Shown here: piece after piece, positions 34,645 through 42,664 of the stretch
How positions within the stretch are numbered: position 1 is the stretch's first letter
Layout: each line of letters opens with the position of its first letter
NCBI GenBank assembly: GCA_048267965.1
Contig: JBLWWK010000003.1
Span: 248,001-312,000, forward strand
DNA length: 64,000 nt
DNA from: GCA-2705995 sp048267965
Lineage (GTDB): Bacteria > Bacteroidota > Bacteroidia > Flavobacteriales_G > Salibacteraceae
Direction: 5' to 3'
Notes under the pieces: model-generated
Seen by the model: the letters and a program-made list of their open reading frames with translations, nothing else
The model's database searches: none
What the model was told of the DNA's origin: nothing
Made by a program: the position numbers and the translations under genes

Positions 34645-34982
34645 AGTGAGAAATTAGATAGGCTCGAGTGGCATCCACTCGAGCCTAGAATTCAGGGTTT
34701 AGAAATAAATTGGAAGCGCCTTAAAAGACGATAAAACAAATTTGATTGAGCAGCTATTTTTAGATGAGAATCGGTTAAGAAAAGTACAGTTACATTGATT
34801 TTTAGGTGTTTTCATCTCGTCAGGATTTTAGTATTTGCTGACAAAAGTGAAAAGAGCAACCGTGCTGGTCGTCCGATAATGTTTTCTCGGAACAATTGGT
34901 GAAAATCCGGACGTTCTGCTTTACTTCTAAACGGTGATTTTAGGGTGAAAAGAGTGTTTTGATAAAGCTGAAAAACGTGTTC
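34645..34982 (-). other. 338-bp intergenic region: hairpin and candidate regulator sites
   Basis: No supported gene. TAGGCTCGAGTGG (34659-34671) and CCACTCGAGCCTA (34675-34687) form a perfect 13-bp stem with a CAT loop, 15 bases before the oxidoreductase start and without a T run. CACTTTTG (minus strand 34849-34842) resembles a -7 box. CGTCCGA (34870-34876), TCTCGGAAC (34885-34893) and AAATCCGGAC (34903-34912) upstream of it look like spaced activator half-sites. Confidence 0.45.
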
Positions 34983-34987
34983 CTACC
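34979..34987 (-). repeat. Motif copy supplying the DUF4386 gene stop codon
   Basis: GGTAGGAACA (minus strand 34987-34978). The TAG inside the motif is the stop codon of the DUF4386 gene (34985-34983). It is the only copy of the 35 read in the TAG frame. Confidence 0.8.
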
Positions 34988-35681
34988 GATGGGCAGCAAC
35001 ACGTTTAGAACCTACTTTCGGGTTTTTAATAAGCAAGAAAAGGGTAAGTGAAAATTCGCCAATAACGGCAGGAACCACCACCATATTTTCGAAAATGGTT
35101 TTATAATGGGCATATTGACTAAACCCAATTTGAGCAAAGCAATCGATGCTATAGCTAACGCCAGCAAGCATTATCAAGCCGCCCAAAAGAGCAGGGAAAT
35201 GGGTAGATCGAATAAATAAATAACCTAAAAGTAAGAGGTGAATTCCGAAGAATAATAAGGCGATGCACCACATATTTTGGAACATTTGGAAGGCAAAAAA
35301 CACCTCTTGAGCTACTTGTTGCGCCTCTCCGTTAGAGAAAATATACCATTGCTTAATTTCGAATAAACTGTAGAGCGCCACCGCGAAAATGGTTCCGTTA
35401 ACTACTCGAAGTGTTGAGCTAAATAAGGCCCATTTTTCGTGAGTGTTTTTTAAAAGTGAGTAGAGTGGTGCTGCCAGCAAAATATCTACAACTATCATGA
35501 TAATAAAGCTGATTAAACCACGAGTATACTGGTCTATTTGGTTAAAAATGGCTTCGGTGGTGGCCACAGAATTGTCTTGAATTACCAAATTTTCGAGGAT
35601 GTGAAAATTGGCGTAAAATCCGGTTAAAAAGATGATGAAATATCCTATTCCAGTAATACGAGCAATTGAGAAGAATTTCAT
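34983..35681 (-). CDS. DUF4386 family membrane protein
   Basis: A 232-residue integral membrane protein with about six hydrophobic segments (for example ITGIGYFIIFLTGFYANF, GLISFIIMIVVDILLAAPLYSLL, WCIALLFFGIHLLLLGYLF, ALLGGLIMLAGVSYSIDC). The pattern fits DUF4386, a family of unknown function. It lies 18 bases after the MDR oxidoreductase gene and is probably co-transcribed with it. Its stop codon lies inside a copy of the dispersed motif. Confidence 0.8.
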   Translation of the reverse strand: MKFFSIARITGIGYFIIFLTGFYANFHILENLVIQDNSVATTEAIFNQIDQYTRGLISFIIMIVVDILLAAPLYSLLKNTHEKWALFSSTLRVVNGTIFAVALYSLFEIKQWYIFSNGEAQQVAQEVFFAFQMFQNMWCIALLFFGIHLLLLGYLFIRSTHFPALLGGLIMLAGVSYSIDCFAQIGFSQYAHYKTIFENMVVVPAVIGEFSLTLFLLIKNPKVGSKRVAAHR

Positions 35682-35699
35682 GTTTTTAAAATTTTTCGG

Positions 35700-36692
35700 T
35701 TAAAGTTTTACGTTTAAAACCACATTTCCGCGCTTTCTACCAGCAGCAATAAAGGTGTGAGCATCTTGAATTTTATCGAGCGGAAATTGGCGATCAATAA
35801 CCGTAGTTAGCTTTCCTTGTTGCTGCCAATTAACCAGTTGATGAGTTAATTGAGTGAGGTCTTTGGCAGATCGCATTCCCGTAGCGGCAAACAAGGCTTT
35901 TTTCTTGCTGAACAGACTGGTACAGATAGAATCAAGCAAAAGTTGAGCTTTTAAAACGGGCGATAAATACTGGCCATTTGGCGTTAAAATGGGCTTACAC
36001 TGTTGGTAAGAACTTTTGCCTATTGTATCGAACACAATATCGTATTGAGATGCAGATTGGGTAAATTGATGTTTGGTATAATCAATTACAAAATCGGCTC
36101 CTAGCGACTCTACCAGTTTTACGTTTCGCGTGCTACAAACGGCTGTAACAATGGCTCCTTTGAGTTTGGCAATTTGAACGGCTGCTGTACCCAATGCACC
36201 CGAAGCACCGTTAATGAGCACTGTTTGGTTGGGCTGTATTTTGCCAATTTCTTGCAAGAAATTTAGACTCGTAAGCGGTCCGTCTCCGTAAGTACAAGCG
36301 GCTGAAAAGGATAAGCTTTCAGGTTTGTGAAGAATCACACCATCTTCCGGAACGGCCACATATTCGGCATTAGAGCTGAAGCCCAAGGTAGTTTCTCCAA
36401 AAACAGCATCTCCCACAGAAAATTGAGAAACATCACTGCCAATTTGAGTTACCACCCCGGCAAAACCGGTTCCTACAATGGGGTGTTTAGGGCGTGTTAA
36501 CCCCACAAAGAGTCGAGAAATATAAGGTTTGCCAGTTCGTAAAAATCCATCGGCAGCAGTAGAAGAAGCTGCTACCACCTCTACTAAAACTTCGTTGTTT
36601 TTCACGGTAGGAACCGCAACTTGTTCTATTTGTAAAATTTCTGGGCCTCCGTATTGGCGAGCTACCGCAGCTTTCATGGTTTTGTTTTTCAT
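35700..36692 (-). CDS. NAD(P)-dependent MDR oxidoreductase
   Basis: A 330-residue medium-chain reductase with MKAAVARQYGGPEILQIEQ at the N-terminus and the binding motif INGASGALGTAAVQIAK; zinc ligands are lacking. ATG at 36677 (MKAAVAR) is an equally likely start, five codons in. It is transcribed with the DUF4386 gene. Two copies of the dispersed motif are inside it, as V-P-T (36606-36615) and V-G-T (36468-36477). The tandem sites upstream suggest direct control by the neighbouring AraC-type regulators. Confidence 0.88.
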   Translation of the reverse strand: MKNKTMKAAVARQYGGPEILQIEQVAVPTVKNNEVLVEVVAASSTAADGFLRTGKPYISRLFVGLTRPKHPIVGTGFAGVVTQIGSDVSQFSVGDAVFGETTLGFSSNAEYVAVPEDGVILHKPESLSFSAACTYGDGPLTSLNFLQEIGKIQPNQTVLINGASGALGTAAVQIAKLKGAIVTAVCSTRNVKLVESLGADFVIDYTKHQFTQSASQYDIVFDTIGKSSYQQCKPILTPNGQYLSPVLKAQLLLDSICTSLFSKKKALFAATGMRSAKDLTQLTHQLVNWQQQGKLTTVIDRQFPLDKIQDAHTFIAAGRKRGNVVLNVKL

Positions 36693-36732
36693 CGTTGATT
36701 CGTTTTGGTTTAATTACCATTGATTTACGATG

Positions 36733-36792
36733 CAAATGAAAGGCGGCATTCTCCATCAAAAGTTCTGATTTTGACGAAAGAAGTTCTGATTT
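36733..36792 (-). promoter_or_regulatory. MDR gene promoter with two direct activator repeats
   Basis: AAGTTCTGATTT occurs twice (36760-36771 and 36781-36792), exactly 21 bases apart, two helical turns. The proximal copy abuts a -33 TTTG (minus strand 36760-36757), which is 16 bases from TTCATTTG (36740-36733), a one-mismatch -7 box. The arrangement is that of a class II AraC-family activation site. Confidence 0.6.
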
Positions 36793-36812
36793 ATAAATAG
36801 GAACCGAAAACC

Positions 36813-38606
36813 CTATTTGGCTTGAATTTTTAACCAAGCTTTGGGGGTTAAGCCCGTTTCTTTCTTGAAATACGTGTTAAAAACTGTTTTAGAATTAAAA
36901 CCACTTTCGTAGGCAATTCCGATGAGTGAAATGTGTTGGTTTTCAGGAAGAACAGCTAATTCTTGAAAGCGTTTAACCCGATACGAATTAATGAAATTGC
37001 TGAAATTCTTCTTCAATTTTTGATTAATGAGCCAAGACAACTGATTGGTGTTTACATTAAGCTCGTTAGCCAAACTTCTTAACGTTAAATCGGGCTGAAG
37101 AAAAGGCTCTTCTTCTTCGAAATAAGTAAGCAATTGTTGCAAAATCCTTTCACTTGTTTCTTCATCGAGCAGTGCTTTGGCGGTGCTTTTATCAGTTTCA
37201 AACTTGCTTTCATTAATGGCAAACAGCTTCTCTTCCCATTCTTGAAAACGAGCATCTGAGTGAAGGTTTTCTGTAAAGGGGCCATTAAAAAACAAAAACA
37301 AAACGGGAGAGTTAAATTCTTCGCTTCGTTTTACCCATTCAAAAGCTGAATCCGGTTGATTTTGAAGAGCGTAAATTAAGTACAAATAGGCGTGAGCTTG
37401 AATACCAAAAGGTTGGTGAGCTTCTTTTAACAAAAGATCGAAATGAGTTTGGTAATCGGCATCGAAACGCTTGTCGAGAACATGTGCTAAGCAAGTGATT
37501 CCCCAACGATCGGTGGTAACTACATGCTCTTCAGGTTGTTGGTGGGTAAAAGCAATGGCTTTATCGGTTTGGCCAAGAGCGAGTAAGCTGTAGGCTTTCA
37601 CCGTATAGGCTGGTATATTGTTCGAGTTTTCTTCTAAGCAAGCAGTGGTGAGTTCGAGTGCTTTTTCAAAATTGTGTTTTCTAAACTCGAAGTAGGCTTG
37701 GTAAAATCGGGTTTCACTCGAAAGCGGATCAATCTCTAATGCAATGCTCAAATGTTTTTCTGCTCTTACGTAGTCTTTTCGAAGTAAAAATAAAAGCGAT
37801 AAAAACTGCTGAGCCTCTGGGTAATTGGGTTTGTACTCGATTGTTTTTAAAGCATGTTGAACAGCCTCACGGTAATTAAACTGGGTAAAGAACGCCAAAT
37901 TGGCCAATTGATAATGAGCGCCTGGGTGCTTTGGATTTATCGATAGTGCTTTTTCTGTGTATGTTTTTACTTTTTGCCAACTTTCTACTGGGTCTGCAAA
38001 ACCTGTAACCGCCAAAAATCCGTTGGCATCTGCTAAGCTTGCGTAAGCATCAGCCAAAAAAGGATCTATCGACAAGGCTTGTTCAAATAATACAATCGAT
38101 TGCTTTACATCTGTTGGATTCCAGCGATTAAAAAGTTGATTTCCTTGTAAATACAGCGTGTAAGCATCTATAGAAGAAGTTTGTTTGATGACCAACTGGT
38201 CTTGAATAGTAAGATTACCCAATTGTTCTTGCAGCTGGTCGGCAATGAGTAAACTGATTTCGTCTTGAACCTCAAAAATAGTGGTGAGTTCGCGGGTCCA
38301 GCTTTTCGACCAAAAGTGCAAATCGGTGGCCGTTTCTATTAAATTGGCCTGAATGCGAACTTGCGAACCTTCTAACCTTACGCTGCCTTCTAACAAATAA
38401 GCAACTTGCAATTGTTCTGCAATTTGAAGAGCGGTTAAGTTTTTGTTTTTGAGAGAAAAAGAAGAAATGCGAGAAGTCACTCTCAGCTGATCAATTTTAG
38501 AAAGGGCATTAATAATTTCTTCTGTAATCCCATCTGCAAAGAAAGATTTACCGGGCTGAGAACTTAAATCGTTAAAAGGTAAAACAGCAACTGTATTCGC
38601 TTCCAT
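36813..38606 (-). CDS. TolB-like/TPR regulator with AraC HTH (second of tandem pair)
   Basis: A 597-residue cytosolic regulator. The N-terminus NTVAVLPFNDLSSQPGKSFFADGITEEIINALSKID is the TolB-N/FlgO-like domain found ahead of TPRs in adenylate-cyclase-type regulators (about 1-130). TPR repeats follow (about 150-430), then an AraC-type double HTH at the C-terminus (about 495-597; LRSLANELNVNTNQLSWLINQK and IGIAYESGFNSKTVFNTYFKKETGLTPKAW). No membrane segment is present, so the input is probably a protein or metabolite sensed through the TPRs. Its ATG follows the upstream paralogue's TAA with no gap. Confidence 0.85.
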   Translation of the reverse strand: MEANTVAVLPFNDLSSQPGKSFFADGITEEIINALSKIDQLRVTSRISSFSLKNKNLTALQIAEQLQVAYLLEGSVRLEGSQVRIQANLIETATDLHFWSKSWTRELTTIFEVQDEISLLIADQLQEQLGNLTIQDQLVIKQTSSIDAYTLYLQGNQLFNRWNPTDVKQSIVLFEQALSIDPFLADAYASLADANGFLAVTGFADPVESWQKVKTYTEKALSINPKHPGAHYQLANLAFFTQFNYREAVQHALKTIEYKPNYPEAQQFLSLLFLLRKDYVRAEKHLSIALEIDPLSSETRFYQAYFEFRKHNFEKALELTTACLEENSNNIPAYTVKAYSLLALGQTDKAIAFTHQQPEEHVVTTDRWGITCLAHVLDKRFDADYQTHFDLLLKEAHQPFGIQAHAYLYLIYALQNQPDSAFEWVKRSEEFNSPVLFLFFNGPFTENLHSDARFQEWEEKLFAINESKFETDKSTAKALLDEETSERILQQLLTYFEEEEPFLQPDLTLRSLANELNVNTNQLSWLINQKLKKNFSNFINSYRVKRFQELAVLPENQHISLIGIAYESGFNSKTVFNTYFKKETGLTPKAWLKIQAK

Positions 38607-40385
38607 TTAGTGAAGTTTCATCCATTGTCGAGGTGTAAAACCAGTGTGTTTTTTAAAATAATCGTTGAAAACCGATTTAGAATTAAAACCACTTTCAAAC
38701 GCCACACTCAGCAAAGTATGTTTCTTATGTTCGGGCTTTACCACTTCTTGTTGAAAATAATTAAGGCGGTAGCTATTCACAAAGTCGTTAAAATTTTTGG
38801 AATACGAATGGTTAATCACCCACGACAATTTATTCGGGTGAATTTCTAAAGCCTCAGCCAATTCTCGCAAACTCAACAAAGGATTTAAAAAGAGTTCTTC
38901 TTCTTCCATCAAGTTTTCTAATGCCTCTGCTATGTCTTGATAATTAGCTACTTCAACGGTGTTTTTCTCTTTCTTTTTGGTTTTTTTCGGTAGGAACTCG
39001 GGTTGCGTTCCTACTGGTAACTCTACATCGAGATGAGAAAATTCCATTTTATTGAGCCAATCGTTCATTCGTTTATCAGAACGAAGGTTATCCCAAACCC
39101 AATAATGCTTTAAACTCATCATCATTACCGAACGCGATTCGTAGCTTTTCTGAATGTATTCGAAAGCCAAATCGTTAAGTCCGGCTAAGGCGTAAACGCC
39201 AGCAGGGTCGGCAGGATCTGCAAACTGAGAAGCGTCCATTTTTTCAAGAAGTGCTTCTGAATCGCCTTTCAATGCTAGAATTTGATACAATCCCAAGGTG
39301 AAAGGCCCTTCTTGTTGAGTGAGATCTAGCGCATGATGAATGGCTTTTTCGGCATCATCGAATTGTTTTAGAAAAGCGAGCGAATTTCCTTTCCAATAAT
39401 AAGCTTCACTGTAACTAGCGTTCAATTCAATGGCTTGGTCAAAAGCGTGAATGGCTCCTTCAAAATTTTTAGAGAAAAACTCACACAAACCCAGCTGCCA
39501 AAAGCTTTCAGCATGCAGCGGATTGCGAACTACCATCTCTTGTGCAACTTGAACTGCTTTATCAGGACGACCTTCAAGAAACACGTAGAAATACGCAATA
39601 AAATCGTTATCAGGAGTTAATCCACATTGCAAAGCTTTTTGATAAGAATCGGTGGCTTTTTGCCAATTCCATTCGTAAAACAATTGCACAAAAGCCAATA
39701 CTTTATAAGCTCTCGGTTCAAGTTCGTTAATTGATAAAGCTTTGTTAGCTAGTTCTAAAGCTTTCGTATTTCCATCAGAAATGGTAGTGTCTCCGTAGGC
39801 TGCTAAATGGATGTATGTTTCACCCAAATAAGCATACGCTTCAGCATAATTCGGATCTGCTTTTATAGCTTGCTCAAAGTAATCTGCAGCCCGCAAAGTG
39901 TCTTGATAATCACGCTTTAAGAAGTACGTCCCTTTTAACAGAAGTTCGTAGGCTTCTGTGTTTTGCGTGTAGTTTTGACTGGTGAAATTTCCAGTTACTT
40001 CAAGTTCTAATTTTTGCGTAACCCGCTGGGCAATATCGTCTTGAACGGCAAATATATCTTTCAATTCACGATCGTAAGATTCTGACCATAAGTAAGTATT
40101 TACTTCAGGATTAATGAGTTGAACTTTGATGCGAATGCGATTGTTCGATTTTCTTACGCTGCCTTCTACCAGTAAATCTACGTTTAGTTGTTGGGCAATT
40201 TCGTGATAATCTAATGGTGTGTTTTTTAGAGAAAATACCGAAGATTTGGCAATCACCATGAGTTGATTTACCGATGTTAAAGCGTGAATCAGTTCTTCGG
40301 TTAATCCGTCAGAAAAGTAATCGTTTTCTACATCGTTGCGATTCAAATTCTGAAAAGGGAGTACGGCTATTTTCTTCTTTGCCAC
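38607..40385 (-). CDS. TolB-like/TPR regulator with AraC HTH (first of tandem pair)
   Basis: A 592-residue paralogue of the gene immediately downstream, with the same order: TolB-N-like domain (KIAVLPFQNLNRNDVENDYFSDGLTEEL, about 1-130), TPRs (about 145-420), a Lys-rich linker (PKKTKKKEKN) and an AraC-type HTH (LRELAEALEIHPNKLSWVINH; VAFESGFNSKSVFNDYFKKHTGFTPRQWMKLH). The called start is GTG at 40385, very close to AATATTTG (minus strand 40400-40393), a one-mismatch -7 box. Two motif copies at 38989 and 39007 lie head to head in the linker region, writing F-L-P and V-G-T. Confidence 0.83.
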   Translation of the reverse strand: MAKKKIAVLPFQNLNRNDVENDYFSDGLTEELIHALTSVNQLMVIAKSSVFSLKNTPLDYHEIAQQLNVDLLVEGSVRKSNNRIRIKVQLINPEVNTYLWSESYDRELKDIFAVQDDIAQRVTQKLELEVTGNFTSQNYTQNTEAYELLLKGTYFLKRDYQDTLRAADYFEQAIKADPNYAEAYAYLGETYIHLAAYGDTTISDGNTKALELANKALSINELEPRAYKVLAFVQLFYEWNWQKATDSYQKALQCGLTPDNDFIAYFYVFLEGRPDKAVQVAQEMVVRNPLHAESFWQLGLCEFFSKNFEGAIHAFDQAIELNASYSEAYYWKGNSLAFLKQFDDAEKAIHHALDLTQQEGPFTLGLYQILALKGDSEALLEKMDASQFADPADPAGVYALAGLNDLAFEYIQKSYESRSVMMMSLKHYWVWDNLRSDKRMNDWLNKMEFSHLDVELPVGTQPEFLPKKTKKKEKNTVEVANYQDIAEALENLMEEEELFLNPLLSLRELAEALEIHPNKLSWVINHSYSKNFNDFVNSYRLNYFQQEVVKPEHKKHTLLSVAFESGFNSKSVFNDYFKKHTGFTPRQWMKLH

Positions 40386-40438
40386 TGGTCTGCAAATATT
40401 GAAATTGGCGGTAAAAGTAGAATAATCAACCCATTGTA

Positions 40439-40447
40439 GTAGGAACC
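40439..40447 (+). repeat. Intergenic motif copy upstream of the AraC-type regulators
   Basis: AGTAGGAACC in the 100-base gap between the regulator pair and the MFS gene; one base differs from the 10-mer. Confidence 0.7.
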
Positions 40448-40485
40448 AAGTACAAAATTAACAAGCATTCCATAAGCCAAGAACT

Positions 40486-41703
40486 TTACCTTTTATTCAG
40501 CGTTTTATCAATTAAACGGACCAATACAGTAGTGAATAGTAATAAAACAACAATGAAACCACCTAGTAATGAGTAGTTTTCGATTTCTTGGCTAGCATTG
40601 AGCGCAAGTAAAGAACCCGCTAAAGTGGCGGCCGCACTATTGGCTATCTGCTGAAAAGAAGCATCGAGTGCTAAGAAGCTTCCTGTGTTTATTTCAGTAG
40701 GAACCGAGGTAGTTAAAGCGGTAGAAGCAATCATTCTAGCGCTCATTCCAATAAAAAACAATGCTTGTAGAATAGCCACGGTAAGCAGATTAGCCGTAGT
40801 TAATTGGGTAAATAAAACGACTACAATTAATGAAATTATAGCGCCCAATAGGTATACTTTATAGCGCCCCCACTGGTCGGTGAGTTGACCAATAAACGGA
40901 CTAACCACTAACATACTGGCGCCAGATGCAAAGTAAACTATAGGCAATTGATCTTCTGTAATTCCCAAATTGTTAACCATAAACGCAGCATTGAAAGTCA
41001 TAAAAAGTACATCGGCACTTACCAATAACGCATTGTTAAGCAAGGTAAATCGATAGGTGAGTTGTTTAAAATTCTGCGTGAATGCTAGAAGTGTTTTTTG
41101 CTGATGATTCTTTTTAGGTGAGGGTACTGATTTCAATAAGAATAGAGAAGCGGTTCCTACCGTTAAGCCAAAAAGAAACAAGCAGAGAAAAGGTGTTTTC
41201 CAGGGGTACAAAGTGGTGAGAAAGAGAGCGAGAGGTAAACCGCCAATTTGGGCTAGTGCAAAGGCGAGCTGTACCCAACCCATGGCTTTTCCGCGTTGTT
41301 GAGTTTTAAAAATATGGGTAATAATGGCGTAAGAAGCCGTAGCAATTACGCCACCAAAAATTCCGGTGATAACACGGGCTAACACTAGCAGGCTATATGA
41401 GTTAGAAAAATAGGTGAGTAAAAGGCCAGCCAAGAAACCAGCGTAAACTACAAGCAAAAAACTCTTGCGGTTGAACCGGTCTATAATCAGCGATGTTGCC
41501 CAGCCAGAAACAGCGGCACTAATGGCATAACTACTCAATAATGCGGCAAACTCTTCGGGCGTTTTTGTTTTTAGCAGCTCGGCACTGAGCGATTGCAGCA
41601 ATAAAAAATCAACTACTACCGTAAAAAGTAGGGCCATAAATAACGACAAAACCAACCGCTGATAAGCGCTAAATGGTAAAGAAGCAGAGTTCATTCTAGG
41701 CAA
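40486..41703 (-). CDS. MFS transporter
   Basis: A 405-residue major facilitator with twelve hydrophobic segments; the helix 2-3 loop reads TSLIIDRFNRKSFLLV and its second-half counterpart GQLTDQWGRYKVYLLG. It resembles the sugar-efflux/DHA1 group. Substrate unknown. Motif copies inside encode V-P-T in VPTEINTG (40697) and V-G-T within the membrane segment GLTVGTASLFLL (41152). Confidence 0.87.
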   Translation of the reverse strand: MPRMNSASLPFSAYQRLVLSLFMALLFTVVVDFLLLQSLSAELLKTKTPEEFAALLSSYAISAAVSGWATSLIIDRFNRKSFLLVVYAGFLAGLLLTYFSNSYSLLVLARVITGIFGGVIATASYAIITHIFKTQQRGKAMGWVQLAFALAQIGGLPLALFLTTLYPWKTPFLCLFLFGLTVGTASLFLLKSVPSPKKNHQQKTLLAFTQNFKQLTYRFTLLNNALLVSADVLFMTFNAAFMVNNLGITEDQLPIVYFASGASMLVVSPFIGQLTDQWGRYKVYLLGAIISLIVVVLFTQLTTANLLTVAILQALFFIGMSARMIASTALTTSVPTEINTGSFLALDASFQQIANSAAATLAGSLLALNASQEIENYSLLGGFIVVLLLFTTVLVRLIDKTLNKR

Positions 41704-41755
41704 AGTTTGTACGGCTAAAGTAGTTGGTTTTCAGTTACTGAACCGTTTTAAAACA

Positions 41756-41790
41756 AAAAACCAGTGAAATCTTCGAAATCACTGGTTTTG
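41756..41790 (-). terminator. Terminator after the SHOCT lipoprotein gene
   Basis: AAAACCAGTGA and TCACTGGTTTT form a perfect stem around a short loop, flanked by A and T runs, 20 bases beyond the stop codon on the minus strand. Confidence 0.88.
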
Positions 41791-41810
41791 GCTAAAAATG
41801 AGTAGATCTT

Positions 41811-42344
41811 TTATTTCAAGAGTTTCTCTTTTTCTTTCTTGTATTCTTCTTCGGTGATTACACCTTCTTCGTATAAATACTTTAGCTTTTTCAGTTTTTC
41901 AACGGCTTCGTCTACATCTATGTTTTCTTCTGTTTGCTCTGTAGGTGAATTTTTCCCCAGCTCAAAAACAGTAGATTTTTTGTACCTGCATATAGACCCA
42001 GTAGCCGCATCTACTATAGCGAAAACACCTACGTTAAAGATGTTTAAAACACAAACAGGATTAAAATTAGCATACAAACGGTAATTCTCTTTGTATCCTT
42101 CTTTTACCAGTTTAATCTCTTTGTAATTGTATTCAAATGCGCTGAGCTCTCTTCGCATGGTTACCAATTGTGGGGTAGTTCCTTTGTTTTCTCCATCGAT
42201 AATTATGGTAGCTCCAGGAGGATTAGAATCTATGTATACCTTTTGGTTGACTCCTGTAAAAATGGTAGCGCAACTTGTGGTGAAAACCATTAACATAGAG
42301 CTAAAAGAGAGAATAAAAAGCTTAGTGGTGAATAGTTTACTCAT
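41811..42344 (-). CDS. PEGA-like lipoprotein with C-terminal SHOCT domain
   Basis: A 177-residue lipoprotein. ATG at 42344 gives a proper signal peptide (MSKLFTTKLFILSFSSMLMV) ending in lipobox TTSC; the frame is open 12 codons further. The middle has a PEGA-type segment (VYIDSNPPGATIIIDGENKGTTPQ), which usually sits outside the cell and binds surface polymers. The last about 27 residues, KLKKLKYLYEEGVITEEEYKKEKEKLL, are a SHOCT domain, a short helical oligomerisation module. Function unknown. Confidence 0.8.
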   Translation of the reverse strand: MSKLFTTKLFILSFSSMLMVFTTSCATIFTGVNQKVYIDSNPPGATIIIDGENKGTTPQLVTMRRELSAFEYNYKEIKLVKEGYKENYRLYANFNPVCVLNIFNVGVFAIVDAATGSICRYKKSTVFELGKNSPTEQTEENIDVDEAVEKLKKLKYLYEEGVITEEEYKKEKEKLLK

Positions 42345-42417
42345 AATTGTTGTTGTTATCACGATTAAAAAGTTGTTCAAAGTTCATTCGAAAATATAAA
42401 TCTTTCTATTTATTCTC

Positions 42418-42427
42418 GGTAGGAACA
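42418..42427 (+). repeat. Intergenic motif copy upstream of the LruC gene
   Basis: GGTAGGAACA preceded by TC, in the 320-base gap between the SHOCT lipoprotein and LruC genes (from 42345 to 42664). No supported gene lies in the rest of that gap. Confidence 0.75.
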
Positions 42428-42664
42428 CGATTTATTACTCTATTCGCTCTTCTTCTTATCGATGCACTAAGCAAGGAAGAGCATTTAATCGAGAAAGCAT
42501 CTTAAAACGCGAATTCAGTCCCAAAACGGGATTGGTATTTACTATTGCTGAGTTGGGGAATTGTTTAAGGTTTTGAAAGACAGGAGTTAATGTGTTTTGT
42601 TTTAATTGGCATACAAAATGAAAAGAGTGAAAAGACCTTATACTTATTGTAAGAAAATCACTCG

